From NCBI GenBank assembly GCA_964448675.1, contig CAYUZU010000004.1:1-64000 (forward strand): 64,000 nucleotides of DNA, given 5' to 3'. How positions within the stretch are numbered: position 1 is the first letter of the stretch; each line of letters begins with the position of its first letter. The DNA comes from CAYUZU01 sp964448675. GTDB lineage: Bacteria; Planctomycetota; Phycisphaerae; UBA1845; Fen-1342. Positions 52,456 through 61,182 of this stretch are shown here, piece after piece. A program made the translations under genes and the position numbers. The notes beneath the pieces are model-generated. The model was not told the DNA's origin, did no database searches, and worked only from the letters and a program-made list of their open reading frames with translations.

Positions 52456-53475
52456 TCACTTCGTCGCTTCGTCGCTGCCGTGCCCCAACCACGGCATCAT
52501 GCCACGCATGCGGCGACCGACCTCTTCGATCTGGTGCGCCCGGGCCTGCTCGGCGGCCGCGCGCAGCTTCGGCGTGCCCGCGGCGTATTCGGTCATCCAC
52601 TCGTCGGCGAACGCGCCACTTTGAATCTCGGCCAGGATCTCGCGCAACGCCGCCCGCGCTGATTGATCAATGACGCGCCGCCCGCGCGTCACGCCGCCGT
52701 ATTCGGCGGTATTGCTGATCGCGGCCTGCATGTCGACGATGCCGCGCTCGTGCACGAGGTCGGCGATGAGCTTGACCTCGTGCAGGCATTCGAAGTACGC
52801 CACCTCCGGGGCGTAGCCCGCGTCGACCAGCGTCTCGAAACCCGCCCGGATCAGTTCGATCATGCCGCCACAGAGAATCGTCTGCTCGCTGAACAGGTCG
52901 GTCTCGGTTTCCTCGCGGAACGAGGTCTCGAGCAGGCCCGCCCGACCGCCGCCGATGCCGCACGCGTACGCCAGTGCGACATCACGCGTGTTGCCCGCCG
53001 GATCCTGCTGCACGGCGTAGAGGCACGGCACGCCCTGGCCGACCTCGTATTGGCGGCGCACCATGCGCCCGACGCCCTTTGGCGCGACGAGGAACACGTT
53101 GATGTCCGCCGCGGGCCTGACCTTGCCGAAGTGAATCGCGAAGCCATGCGCGAAGCCGAGATAGGCACCGGGCCGCAAGTGCGGCGCAACGAGCTCGGTA
53201 AACGCGGTCGGCTGCTGTTCGTCCGGGATCAGCAGCATCACGATGTCGCTCTGGGCCACCGCGTCGGGCACGCCGGTGACACGCAGCCCCGCGGCCTCGG
53301 CGGCCGAACGCGTCGCGCTGCCCGCCCGCAGCCCCACGAGCACGTCGAGCCCGCTGTCACGCAGGTTCAGTGCTTGCGGTTGCCCCTGGGCACCGAACCC
53401 GATGATCGCGATGCGCCGCCCGTCGAGCACCTCGCGCCGAATATCACTCTCGTGCAGCACTTGCATAGCGCCCAC
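52456..53475 (-). CDS. ilvC: ketol-acid reductoisomerase (class I)
   Basis: Converts acetolactate and acetohydroxybutyrate to dihydroxy acids in valine, isoleucine and leucine synthesis, with NAD(P)H and Mg2+. The 339-residue length is class I. The N-terminal nucleotide fold has GRRIAIIGFGAQGQPQALNL, where the usual GSQGHA reads GAQGQP. The catalytic His region is LGFAHGFAIHFGKV, and the metal acids are in ETETDLFSEQTILCGG and PEVAYFECLHEVKLIADLV. GGAG precedes the start; ATG 53466 (MQVLHESD) is an alternative. TATAAT on the minus strand at 53528-53523 is its likely -10 box. leuCD, another branched-chain gene, is 17 kb away. Confidence 0.93.
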   Translation of the reverse strand: MGAMQVLHESDIRREVLDGRRIAIIGFGAQGQPQALNLRDSGLDVLVGLRAGSATRSAAEAAGLRVTGVPDAVAQSDIVMLLIPDEQQPTAFTELVAPHLRPGAYLGFAHGFAIHFGKVRPAADINVFLVAPKGVGRMVRRQYEVGQGVPCLYAVQQDPAGNTRDVALAYACGIGGGRAGLLETSFREETETDLFSEQTILCGGMIELIRAGFETLVDAGYAPEVAYFECLHEVKLIADLVHERGIVDMQAAISNTAEYGGVTRGRRVIDQSARAALREILAEIQSGAFADEWMTEYAAGTPKLRAAAEQARAHQIEEVGRRMRGMMPWLGHGSDEATK

Positions 53476-53497
53476 TCCTGACCGTCCCGTGTCGCGG

Positions 53498-53530
53498 TTG
53501 ACATCACCGCGACGCCGCGGGCATTATAAG
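53498..53530. promoter_or_regulatory. overlapping divergent promoters, ilvC and ABC exporter
   Basis: Minus strand: perfect TATAAT at 53528-53523 for ilvC, with a leader of about 40 nt. Plus strand: TTGACA (53498-53503), 18 nt, CATTAT (53522-53527) for the ABC ATPase, ending 6 bp before its ATG. The two boxes overlap, so the promoters would compete. Confidence 0.55.
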
Positions 53531-53533
53531 CCA

Positions 53534-54379
53534 ATGCTGCGGCTCCAGAATGTCACCAAGCGCTTCGATAGCCTCACTGCCGTCGACGATCTCTCTCTCG
53601 AGATTCAGCCCGGCGAGCTCTTTGGCCTGCTCGGACCGAACGGGGCCGGCAAGACCACCACGATCAACATGGCCCTCGGCCATTTGCGTCCGGATGAGGG
53701 TCGCATCGAATTGGATGGCGTGGGCGACCCACGCGATCCGTGCGTGCGGCAGCATGTCGGCGTCGCCCCGCAGTCACTTGCAATCTACGACGAGCTTTCG
53801 GCCGAGGGCAACCTGCGGTTCTTCGGGCAGCTCTACGGCCTGGGCGGCCGCCGCCTGCGCGAGCGCAGCGATCATGTGCTCGAGCTCGTCGGCCTGGCCG
53901 ACCGGCGACACGACAAGCCGAAGACCTATTCCGGGGGAATGAGACGGCGGCTGAACCTGGCGATCGCCCTGGTGCATGACCCCCAATTGCTGCTGCTGGA
54001 CGAGCCGACGGTCGGCGTCGATCCGCAGTCACGCAACGCGATCTTCGACTTCGTCGCGCAGCTGCATACCCAGGGTCGCACCATCGTCTACACCACGCAC
54101 TACATGGAAGAGGCACAGCGGCTCTGCCAGCGTGTCGGCATCATGGATCACGGTCGGCTGCTGGCGCTCGACTCGGTAGATGCGCTGATCGCGCAGCACG
54201 GCCGCACGAGCACGGTCATCGCCGAGCGGGCCGATGGCGAACAGCGCGTCGAGACCGAGGATCCCAAGGCGGAACTGGGCAAGCTGCTCGGGGACCCGGC
54301 CGTACTGGGCCTGCGTGTCGAGCGCCCCAATCTCGAATCCGTCTTCCTCAACCTCACCGGCAGGAGCTTGCGAGACTGA
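53534..54379 (+). CDS. ABC exporter ATP-binding protein (ABC-2 type)
   Basis: Powers export by the permease encoded next. The 281-residue protein has Walker A GPNGAGKTT, Q-loop GVAPQSLAIYDELSA, signature YSGGMRRRL, Walker B LLLLDEPTVGVDPQ and H-loop YTTHYMEEA. This is the drug/lipid exporter class (CcmA/DrrA-like). There is no ribosome-binding site, and the -10 box ends just upstream of ATG 53534, suggesting leaderless translation. The stop overlaps the next start (ATGA-type arrangement at 54379). Substrate unknown. Confidence 0.92.
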   Translation: MLRLQNVTKRFDSLTAVDDLSLEIQPGELFGLLGPNGAGKTTTINMALGHLRPDEGRIELDGVGDPRDPCVRQHVGVAPQSLAIYDELSAEGNLRFFGQLYGLGGRRLRERSDHVLELVGLADRRHDKPKTYSGGMRRRLNLAIALVHDPQLLLLDEPTVGVDPQSRNAIFDFVAQLHTQGRTIVYTTHYMEEAQRLCQRVGIMDHGRLLALDSVDALIAQHGRTSTVIAERADGEQRVETEDPKAELGKLLGDPAVLGLRVERPNLESVFLNLTGRSLRD

Positions 54380-55722
54380 TGCGCGTCATCTGGGCCCTGG
54401 CAATCAAGGACCTGCGCCTGCTGCTGGCCGACAAGGTCGGGTTCTTCTTCGTGTTCTTCTATCCGCTGCTGTTCGCGACCTTCTTCGGCTTCGTCATTGG
54501 CGGCATGTATCGCGGCGACGGGCCGGAGAAGGCGATCGAGATTGTCGCTGTCGACGAGGATGGCTCCGACGCCGCCGAGGCGTACCTCCGGGATCTGCAT
54601 GCCAGTGACGCCCTCACGGTGTACACTGCCGGCACGCGCGACGCTGGCCAACGCCTGGTGCGTACCGGCAAGCGGGCGGCCTGCGTCATCATCCACGAGG
54701 GCTTCGGCGCCGCCAGCGAACGCATCTTCTGGGGCGAGCCGATGAAGATCGACCTCATCATCGATCCATCGCGGCCCATGGAGCGCGGCGTGGTTGAGGG
54801 GCTTGTGCGGGCCACGGCTTTCGAACGCATGAAGGGCCTCTTCACGGAGCCCGACGCGATGAAGAGGAACATGCGGCTGGCTCGCGAATCGCTCGCCGAG
54901 GCCGACGTGAGTGACCTGTCCGCCGGCCAGGTTGCGATCCTGTCCACATTCCTCTCGGCAGCCGAGGGTTTTTTCGACACGTTTCCGTTCGAAACCGCGG
55001 CCGATGGGGACGATCCGAACACGACCACCCAAACCGCCGGCGGGCTTGGTGACTGGCAGCCGGTCGCGGTCACGGTTCAGAATGTCACCCGTCTTGAAGG
55101 AGGCGAAGTCGCCGGGCCGCGCCACTCGGCGTTCTCGATCGTCTTTCCGCAGGGGATCGTCTGGGGCGTGATGGCGTGTGCGGCATCGTTCGCGATGACG
55201 CTCGTCGTGGAGCGCACCCGCGGCACGCTGCCGCGACTCATCGTGGCCCCGCTGCTGCGCTGGCAGATCCTCGCGGGCAAGGGCCTGGCCTGCTTCCTGG
55301 CAACCGCCGGCGTATCACTGGTCCTGCTGTTGGTGGCACGGTTGGTCTTCGGTGTCGTGCCCGATTCGTTGCCGCTGCTGTTGCTCGCGGTGTTGTGCAT
55401 CTCTTGTGCGATTGTCGGCGTGATGATGCTCTTTGCCGTGGCGGGCAAGACCGAGGCCGCCGTTGGTGGCATCAGTTGGGCCGTCGTCGTCATCATGGCG
55501 ATGTTCGGCGGGGGGATGATCCCGCTGTCGCAGATGGGTGGCTGGCTCGAGCGGCTCAGCTACGGCAGCGTGTTCCGCTGGGCGATCCTCGCGCTCGATG
55601 GTGCCATTTGGCGCGATTTCACCCTCGTTCAGATCATTCAGCCCTGCGCCGTGCTGCTGCTCATCGGCGCCGTCGGGTTCGCCATCGGCGCCAGCCTGTT
55701 CCGCTTTGGCGAGCAGCGCTGA
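54379..55722 (+). CDS. ABC-2 type permease
   Basis: Membrane partner of the preceding ATPase. The 447-residue protein has one N-terminal helix (VGFFFVFFYPLLFATFFGFVIGG) and a large extracytoplasmic domain of about 230 residues. A cluster of five helices follows from about residue 255 (GIVWGVMACAASFAMTLVV, GVSLVLLLVARLVFGVV, LLLLAVLCISCAIVGVMMLF, WAVVVIMAMFGGGMIPL, IIQPCAVLLLIGAVGFAI). This YhgE/NatB-like layout is typical of exporters. Its start overlaps the ATPase stop. Confidence 0.88.
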   Translation: MRVIWALAIKDLRLLLADKVGFFFVFFYPLLFATFFGFVIGGMYRGDGPEKAIEIVAVDEDGSDAAEAYLRDLHASDALTVYTAGTRDAGQRLVRTGKRAACVIIHEGFGAASERIFWGEPMKIDLIIDPSRPMERGVVEGLVRATAFERMKGLFTEPDAMKRNMRLARESLAEADVSDLSAGQVAILSTFLSAAEGFFDTFPFETAADGDDPNTTTQTAGGLGDWQPVAVTVQNVTRLEGGEVAGPRHSAFSIVFPQGIVWGVMACAASFAMTLVVERTRGTLPRLIVAPLLRWQILAGKGLACFLATAGVSLVLLLVARLVFGVVPDSLPLLLLAVLCISCAIVGVMMLFAVAGKTEAAVGGISWAVVVIMAMFGGGMIPLSQMGGWLERLSYGSVFRWAILALDGAIWRDFTLVQIIQPCAVLLLIGAVGFAIGASLFRFGEQR

Positions 55723-55735
55723 GGCTGCGCGGCCG

Positions 55736-56170
55736 TCACGTTTGCGGCTGGCTCCGGCCGAACGGTGCGCCGCACTGCGGGCACTCCACCACGGTCGCCC
55801 CCTGCAGATCCCGCCCGCAACGCGTGCAGTAGCGTGGTGCGGCGTCCTCGCCGTCGGTCGCGTTGTCCCAGAAGTAGCGCGTCGACAGCAGCACCGGCAC
55901 GAACACCAGCGCGTTGAGCACAAAGCCCAGCAGGCCGCCGGCGGCGCCATGCGTCAGGCTGACAACCAGGGCCAGCAGGCAGAACACCAGCGTGAGGATA
56001 TAGGCCCACCGTGCCCCGCGGTGCAGCCCCCACAAGAGCACCAGATTGAGCGTAACACCCGCCAATAGCGGGAGATTGGCGGCCATGAGACCCATGCCCA
56101 ACTGGACGACACTGATCGCCCCCAGCGCAATCAACCCGACCCACAGCGTGCCCGGCGGTTGGCGTTTCAC
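55736..56170 (-). CDS. membrane protein with C-terminal zinc ribbon
   Basis: Unknown function, 144 residues. Four membrane helices (LWVGLIALGAISVVQLGMGLM, LPLLAGVTLNLVLLWGL in part, WAYILTLVFCLLALVVSLT, GLLGFVLNALVFVPVLL) are followed by a C-terminal zinc ribbon CTRCGRDL...CPQCGAPF. The order is the reverse of the protein at 19808. It converges on the ABC permease. A hairpin at 56243 separates it from the upstream hemerythrin. Confidence 0.75.
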   Translation of the reverse strand: MKRQPPGTLWVGLIALGAISVVQLGMGLMAANLPLLAGVTLNLVLLWGLHRGARWAYILTLVFCLLALVVSLTHGAAGGLLGFVLNALVFVPVLLSTRYFWDNATDGEDAAPRYCTRCGRDLQGATVVECPQCGAPFGRSQPQT

Positions 56171-56242
56171 GTGAAAACTCCTGCGACCAAAGATGATCAG
56201 CTATCCTCATTATAACCGCCCGCCGCCGTGGCGCAACAGGCA

Positions 56243-56273
56243 GGGCCACGCGTGTGTTCACACGGCGTGGCCC
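56243..56273 (-). terminator. hairpin terminator after the second hemerythrin
   Basis: GGGCCACGCGTGTG pairs with CACACGGCGTGGCCC over 14 bp with one bulged base and a short loop. It lies 66 bp past the hemerythrin stop on the minus strand. There is no T-run, so a rho-independent mechanism is uncertain. Confidence 0.5.
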
Positions 56274-56338
56274 TTGGGTGCAGAACAAGCCCGGGGAATC
56301 GCTGTCGTGTCGCCCGGCGCGAGTCCTGTGTTTCGTTT

Positions 56339-56740
56339 TCAGCGCTGCCCGGCTGGCGCCAGCGCGTATTGGCGGTCGGTCACCTGGATGTGGTTCCTCA
56401 GCCAGGTGGCGATGAAGTTCATCAGGTCGATCGCCAGCGACGGCGGGCCGCTGTCGAGCCGCGCACGCAGGTCGCGCACCTGGCGTGTCAGGTACTCGTG
56501 TTCGCCCCGGTGGGCAGCGAAGTCCGCGTAGCGGATGTTGTGCATGTGCCGCTCTTCGTCGCCAAAATGCAGCTGAATCCGCCGAATGAGCTGATCCAGC
56601 ATCGGGTCGACGACGTCGCGGTTCTGGCCGGCGGCGAGCGCGTCGTGCACTTGCCCGACCATGTCCAGCAACTGGCGGTGCTGCTCGTCCAATGCTGGTA
56701 CGCCAACGCGCATGTCTTCGTTCCAACTGACCGGCTGCAT
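56339..56740 (-). CDS. bacteriohemerythrin, copy 2
   Basis: A 133-residue O2-binding di-iron protein. The start MQPVSWNEDMRVGVPALDEQHRQLLDM is the McHr-like N-terminus. Ligand blocks are QLHFGDEERHM, AAHRGEHEYL and WLRNHIQVTDRQY, all in place. It differs clearly from copy 1 (27124), so the two are not a recent duplication. The frame is open further upstream, but ATG 56740 has GGAG upstream and matches the family length. Confidence 0.88.
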   Translation of the reverse strand: MQPVSWNEDMRVGVPALDEQHRQLLDMVGQVHDALAAGQNRDVVDPMLDQLIRRIQLHFGDEERHMHNIRYADFAAHRGEHEYLTRQVRDLRARLDSGPPSLAIDLMNFIATWLRNHIQVTDRQYALAPAGQR

Positions 56741-56912
56741 GCTGCGTCTCCGATGTTCGGGAGGCTCGTTCGGGGGCGCGTCACGTGTGCGACCGCGGCC
56801 CCGCCGCAAGTGGTTTCGACCTGCGGCGCGGGCGTCTGCACTAGCGGCAAGGAGTGCGCAGGAATTCGCGGCGGACGGGACTCGCGTGCTCGGCCATTCC
56901 CGATAATGGGCG

Positions 56913-57521
56913 TCAGTCCGTGGGGTGCGGGCAGATCTGGCCGGCGGAGAGGTCTTCGAGCCGCCGTGTCAACTCGGCCGCACGATCAGCCGCCACCCGA
57001 TAAGACACGCATACGTCGTCCGCATACGCCTCGTTGTCGATGATGGCGTCGACTTCGGCCAGCAGGCGGCGGGTCTGCTCAAACAGCGGATAGGGTACGT
57101 GCATCGAGAACGACTGGCGCTCGATCTTCTCCTCGGTGGGAAGCTCTTCAAGGGCGAGTTGGGCGGCCTTCGTATAGGCGCTGACCAGGCCGCCAGTGCC
57201 GAGCTTCGTGCCGCCGAAGTAACGCGTTGTGACCAGGACGATGTCGCCCAGGGCGGCGCCGCGCAGGACGGCGAGGGTCGGCGGGCCGGCGGTCCCGGAG
57301 GGTTCACCATCGTCGCTCATGCCTTCGGAGACACTGGTGCCGTAGCCGACCTTGAACGCGTAGACGTGATGGGTGGCATCAGGCATTTCCTGCCGGATCT
57401 CGCCCAGAAACGCCTGTGCCTCGCCGACGGTCGGGGCGGGGGCCACCGTCGTGATGAAACGCGAGTTCGATACGCGCAGCTCGACGCGGTGACGTTCGGC
57501 GGGAATGTGATAGCCGCTCAT
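56913..57521 (-). CDS. IMPACT/YigZ family protein
   Basis: A 202-residue member of the IMPACT family, linked in other organisms to translation control and of unclear bacterial function. The N-terminal UPF0029 domain has SRFITTVAPAPTVGEAQAFL, the signature GMSDDGEPSGTAGPP and TTRYFGGTKLGTGGL. The C-terminal ferredoxin-like domain ends the protein. MSGYHIPAERHRVELRV begins at ATG 57521; a longer frame of 17 codons has no ribosome-binding site. It is divergent from the dehydrogenase gene. Confidence 0.88.
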   Translation of the reverse strand: MSGYHIPAERHRVELRVSNSRFITTVAPAPTVGEAQAFLGEIRQEMPDATHHVYAFKVGYGTSVSEGMSDDGEPSGTAGPPTLAVLRGAALGDIVLVTTRYFGGTKLGTGGLVSAYTKAAQLALEELPTEEKIERQSFSMHVPYPLFEQTRRLLAEVDAIIDNEAYADDVCVSYRVAADRAAELTRRLEDLSAGQICPHPTD

Positions 57522-57649
57522 GTTCCGCAGTATGACGCGGGCCGGGTTGATTCTCCACCCCCCGGGGCCCACACTACCCGGACCGGGCGGTCGTCACGCC
57601 GCGCGGCCACGGGAAGACGAGCGAGGCATTGCCAACACGAGGCAGCAGG

Positions 57650-58651
57650 ATGGCGCACACGGTTTGCCTGATCCCCGGCGACGGCATCGGCCCGTCGATC
57701 ACCAAAGCGACACAATACGTGCTCGAGGCGGCGGGGGCGGCAATCGAGTGGATCCCGCTGCCGGCGGGCGCGGACGCGTTCGAGAAGTACGGCGACGTGC
57801 TCCCGCAGGAGACAATCGACGCGATCGGCAGGCACCGCATCGCGCTGAAAGGGCCGCTGACCACGCCGATCGGCAAGGGCTTTACCAGCGTCAATGTTCG
57901 GCTGCGCAAGACGTTCAATCTGTATGTTGCGGTGCGGCCGGTGCGCTCGCTGCCGGGGATCAGAACAAGGTACGAGAATGTCGAGCTGGTTGTTCTGCGC
58001 GAGAACACGGAGGGGCTGTATTCCGGGCTGGAATACGAGGTGGTGCCGGACGTGATCGAGACGTTGCGCGTGACGACGCGCGGCGCGTGCGAGCGGATCG
58101 CGCGGTTCGCCTTCGAGTATGCGAGGGAGCGCGGGCGCAAGAAGGTGACGCTGTTCCACAAGGCGAACATCATGAAACAGGCCGACGGGCTGTTCATTGA
58201 ATGCGCCCGGGCGATGCACGAGCAACATGGTGCGGGCATCACGTACCAGGAGCTGATCATCGACAACGGCTGCATGCAGATCGTCCGTGACCCGTCGCAG
58301 TTCGACGTGCTATTGCTGGAGAACTTCAACGGTGACATCGTCAGCGACCTGTGTGCGGGGCTGGTTGGCGGGTTGGGCGTCGTGCCGGGTGCCAACATCG
58401 GCGCCGACTGCGCCATTTTCGAGGCCGTGCACGGCTCGGCGCCGGACATCGCGGGCAAGGACATTGCCAATCCGCTGGCGCTGATCATGAGTGCGGTGAT
58501 GATGCTGAATCACATCGGGCAGAACGACGCCGCCGAGCGAATCAAGAACGCCTATGACGCGGTGCTGGGGGAAGGGCAGGCATTGACGCGTGACCTGGGC
58601 GGGACGACCTCGACGATGGGCTTCGCCGAAGCGTTGGCGAAGCGGATGTAG
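57650..58651 (+). CDS. isocitrate/isopropylmalate-family dehydrogenase, IDH-like
   Basis: NAD(P)-dependent oxidative decarboxylase of 333 residues. Motifs are LIPGDGIGPSI, LRENTEGLYSG, IDNGCMQIVRDPSQFDVLL and the cofactor block HGSAPDIAGKDIANP. The substrate helix GFTSVNVRLRKTFNLYVAVRP, read as SVNVRLRKTF, carries the Ser/Asn pattern of NAD-type isocitrate or homoisocitrate dehydrogenase, not the Glu-Leu pattern of LeuB. NAD-isocitrate dehydrogenase is the best guess. Together with two aconitase-type genes in the window, homoisocitrate cannot be ruled out. ATG 57650 follows GAGG. DapF lies 29 bp downstream. Confidence 0.85.
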   Translation: MAHTVCLIPGDGIGPSITKATQYVLEAAGAAIEWIPLPAGADAFEKYGDVLPQETIDAIGRHRIALKGPLTTPIGKGFTSVNVRLRKTFNLYVAVRPVRSLPGIRTRYENVELVVLRENTEGLYSGLEYEVVPDVIETLRVTTRGACERIARFAFEYARERGRKKVTLFHKANIMKQADGLFIECARAMHEQHGAGITYQELIIDNGCMQIVRDPSQFDVLLLENFNGDIVSDLCAGLVGGLGVVPGANIGADCAIFEAVHGSAPDIAGKDIANPLALIMSAVMMLNHIGQNDAAERIKNAYDAVLGEGQALTRDLGGTTSTMGFAEALAKRM

Positions 58652-58680
58652 GCAGGCGGGGCGCAGTTGTGAGGCGGGCG

Positions 58681-59532
58681 ATGGGTTTCAAGTTCACCAA
58701 GATGCACGGGCTGGGCAACGACTATGTCTTCGTCAGCCTGTTCGATCAGCAGATTTACGATCCGGTGGCCGTTGCGCGGCGGGTCAGCGACCGGCACACC
58801 GGCATCGGCAGTGACGGGCTGATCCTCGTCGCAACGCCGACCGAGACCGACGCCCACATTCGCATGATCATCTACAACGCGGACGGCTCGCGGGCACAGA
58901 TGTGTGGCAATGGGTTGCGCTGCGTGGCCCGGCTGGCGTACGAGCGCGGCTTGTCGCGAGCCAACCCGCTGCACGTACAGACGGACAATGGCGTGCTGAC
59001 GGCGGAGTTGATCCTCGGTGATGGCGGCCGGGTGGCGCAGGTCCGCGTGGACATGGGGGAGCCCGTACTGGACGCGAAGCGCATTCCGGTGGCGATGAAT
59101 GCCGAGCGCATTGTTGCGCACACGCTGCCGCTGGAGGGCCATACATTGTCAATGACGTGCGTCTCGATGGGTAATCCGCACGCCGTCTTCTTCGAGTCCG
59201 ACCTGGCACGCGTGCCGTTGAAGACGTGGGGGCCACAACTCGAGACACACCCGCTGTTTCCCGAGCGGGCGAACATTCACTTCGTGCAGGTCGCCAGTCG
59301 GCAACTCGTGGGCATGATCACCTGGGAGCGCGGCAGCGGTATCACGCGTGCCTGTGGAACCGGGGCGGCGGCGGCATGTGTCGCAGGTGTCCTCAATGAG
59401 CTTACTGAGCGCACCATCACCGCCCAGCTTCCTGGTGGCCGGCTGCGCGTGGAATGGGACGAAGAGAACAACCACGTCTTCCAGACCGGTCCGGCCGCAG
59501 AGGTGTTCGTGGGGGAATGGCCGGGAGAATAG
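58681..59532 (+). CDS. dapF: diaminopimelate epimerase
   Basis: Interconverts LL- and meso-diaminopimelate for lysine and peptidoglycan. The 283-residue protein has both catalytic cysteines: Cys75 in AQMCGNGLRCVARL and Cys225 in RACGTGAAA. The start FTKMHGLGNDYVFV is typical. ATG 58681 is favoured by GAGGCGGG upstream; a GTG four codons earlier is possible. Having dapF implies meso-DAP, consistent with a peptidoglycan wall. Confidence 0.95.
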   Translation: MGFKFTKMHGLGNDYVFVSLFDQQIYDPVAVARRVSDRHTGIGSDGLILVATPTETDAHIRMIIYNADGSRAQMCGNGLRCVARLAYERGLSRANPLHVQTDNGVLTAELILGDGGRVAQVRVDMGEPVLDAKRIPVAMNAERIVAHTLPLEGHTLSMTCVSMGNPHAVFFESDLARVPLKTWGPQLETHPLFPERANIHFVQVASRQLVGMITWERGSGITRACGTGAAAACVAGVLNELTERTITAQLPGGRLRVEWDEENNHVFQTGPAAEVFVGEWPGE

Positions 59533-59648
59533 CGACGAAGGGCGGGGCGGCGCGGCCGCCAGGCACGCACGATTCACGCCGCCGTAGCTCGCGCGGGCCG
59601 GGACGCCCGCCCCGGCTCAACGCTGACGGCGGACTGCTCTTCCGGCGT

Positions 59649-59684
59649 GACAACTGAGAACGGACGACTGAAGACTGACAACTC
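59649..59684. repeat. CTGACA/CTGA-rich degenerate repeat downstream of dapF
   Basis: TGACAACTGAGAACGGACGA, then CTGAAGACTGACAACT, between dapF and the convergent protease-like gene. Unlike the others in the family, this copy is not in front of a start codon. Confidence 0.5.
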
Positions 59685-59690
59685 GTTCGC

Positions 59691-61145
59691 TCACCGCTCC
59701 AGCCACTGGACCCAGGTTTTGCAGCGCGGAAAGTCGACCGTAAGGGAGGCCATCTGGCGGAAGAGCGGCATGCCCACCAGCAGGTCGCTCTGAACGCCGA
59801 TGATCGGGCCGATGAGCGTGTCCAGCGCGTCAAGACCGATGGTGCCGAAATCATCGAAGTCGCGGCCGCCGAAGGTCAGGTCGACGCTCGGATTGAGCGA
59901 GATCTTGGGGGCCGCCTCGCCGCCGATACCGACGCCCATGTGCGCCAGGTCGAGCGTGCGGATGGCTTCGTCGGGGAATAGGGTCTTCAGACGCGACGGC
60001 GACAGCGCCATGATGTCGGCACCCGTGTCGAGCATGGCGACAACGGGCTTGTCGGCGACAGTCGCCAGGGCCATGACCTTTGCGTCACCCACGATCCGCA
60101 CGTCGAGTTCCGTGCCCGCCGCCGGCCGGTCGGTCGACGGCGCGATGGTGAGCGACTGGTTGGCGAAGTCGATCGTCATGCGGGCGTCGGCGAAGATGCC
60201 GGTGCCGATCAGGCCGTCGGCGGCGTTCATGAACTTCTCGCGGAAGGGCATGGTCCGGGTCATGATGCGTTTGCAGGTGATGCCGCCGATCTCGAGCCGC
60301 TCGACAAGCACCTGCCCGGTGTCCTCCTTGCCCGACACGCCGCGCACCACGCCGGTGGCGAGGGTCGCCAGGCCGACGTCAGTCGCGATCTGCTCGTCGA
60401 TGGCCATGAGGATGCTGCCGCCGGTGTCGAGGATCATCCGGTACGGCCCGTGACCGTTGATGAAGACCTCGCACGAGGGCAGGTTGAACATGACGAGGGG
60501 GCGCATGGGCGCGGTGCCGAACTCGGCGACCTGGTTGAGCGGCGCGGGGCCGACGGCGGCGAAGTAAGTCGCGAGGCCATCGATCGCGTCTTCGAGGTGG
60601 ATATCCGGGTAGCCGTTGGCCGGGTCGACCAGGCGCTCGGCCTGGCGCAGCAGGTCAGCGGCGCCCTTTAATTCACCCTCGAAGAACCGGGCCGCGAAGA
60701 CGAGATAGCAGTCCTCCGCCGAGGCGATGCCGAGCTTCTCGAGCCGCCCGGTCCAGCGGAGCGCCGCATTGCGCTCGCCTCGCGCCAGGTGTGTTACGAC
60801 GCGCATCTGCGCGGCCACGCGGTCCGCGGTCGCCGGCGCGATGCGCGTCACCACTTCTTCGGCAGCTTCGAGATCCCCGGCGCGCCAATAGGCCCGGGCG
60901 ACCAGCCCGTGCAGCGCCGCCGCCGTGGGGTGCTGCCGGCGCGCCTGCTCGGCCAGGCGCCGGCCCGCTTGCCAGTCGTCCGCCCGCCACGTCACGTCGA
61001 GTGCCTGGCGATAGGCGTCGACCGTGCCGAGCTCGCCGGCACGGCGGAGGGCAGCCGGGACCTTGTCGGCCCAGGGGTTGCGCTTGTCTTCACCACTGGA
61101 AACCAGGAGCATGATGATCGCAGCAATCAGTTGAGCATTCGACAT
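59691..61145 (-). CDS. TPR-like protein with two retropepsin-like aspartyl protease domains
   Basis: Function unknown; probable exported protein. The 484-residue product has an N-terminal hydrophobic start (MSNAQLIAAIIMLLVSS) and a helical TPR-like region (about 30-200). Two aspartyl-protease repeats follow, with the nucleophile-type triads DTG at Asp240 (MILDTGGSILMA) and DTG at Asp373 (VAMLDTGADIMA). Each domain shows the DTG plus later hydrophobic-hydrophobic-Gly pattern (DGLIGTGIF, GLDALDTLIG). Retropepsin-like enzymes usually work as homodimers of one domain; a two-domain form could act as a self-contained pseudo-dimer. Active proteolysis is unproven. Confidence 0.8.
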   Translation of the reverse strand: MSNAQLIAAIIMLLVSSGEDKRNPWADKVPAALRRAGELGTVDAYRQALDVTWRADDWQAGRRLAEQARRQHPTAAALHGLVARAYWRAGDLEAAEEVVTRIAPATADRVAAQMRVVTHLARGERNAALRWTGRLEKLGIASAEDCYLVFAARFFEGELKGAADLLRQAERLVDPANGYPDIHLEDAIDGLATYFAAVGPAPLNQVAEFGTAPMRPLVMFNLPSCEVFINGHGPYRMILDTGGSILMAIDEQIATDVGLATLATGVVRGVSGKEDTGQVLVERLEIGGITCKRIMTRTMPFREKFMNAADGLIGTGIFADARMTIDFANQSLTIAPSTDRPAAGTELDVRIVGDAKVMALATVADKPVVAMLDTGADIMALSPSRLKTLFPDEAIRTLDLAHMGVGIGGEAAPKISLNPSVDLTFGGRDFDDFGTIGLDALDTLIGPIIGVQSDLLVGMPLFRQMASLTVDFPRCKTWVQWLER

Positions 61146-61182
61146 TTCATCTCACCAGCTGGCGACGACCGGCGCGAGCCGG

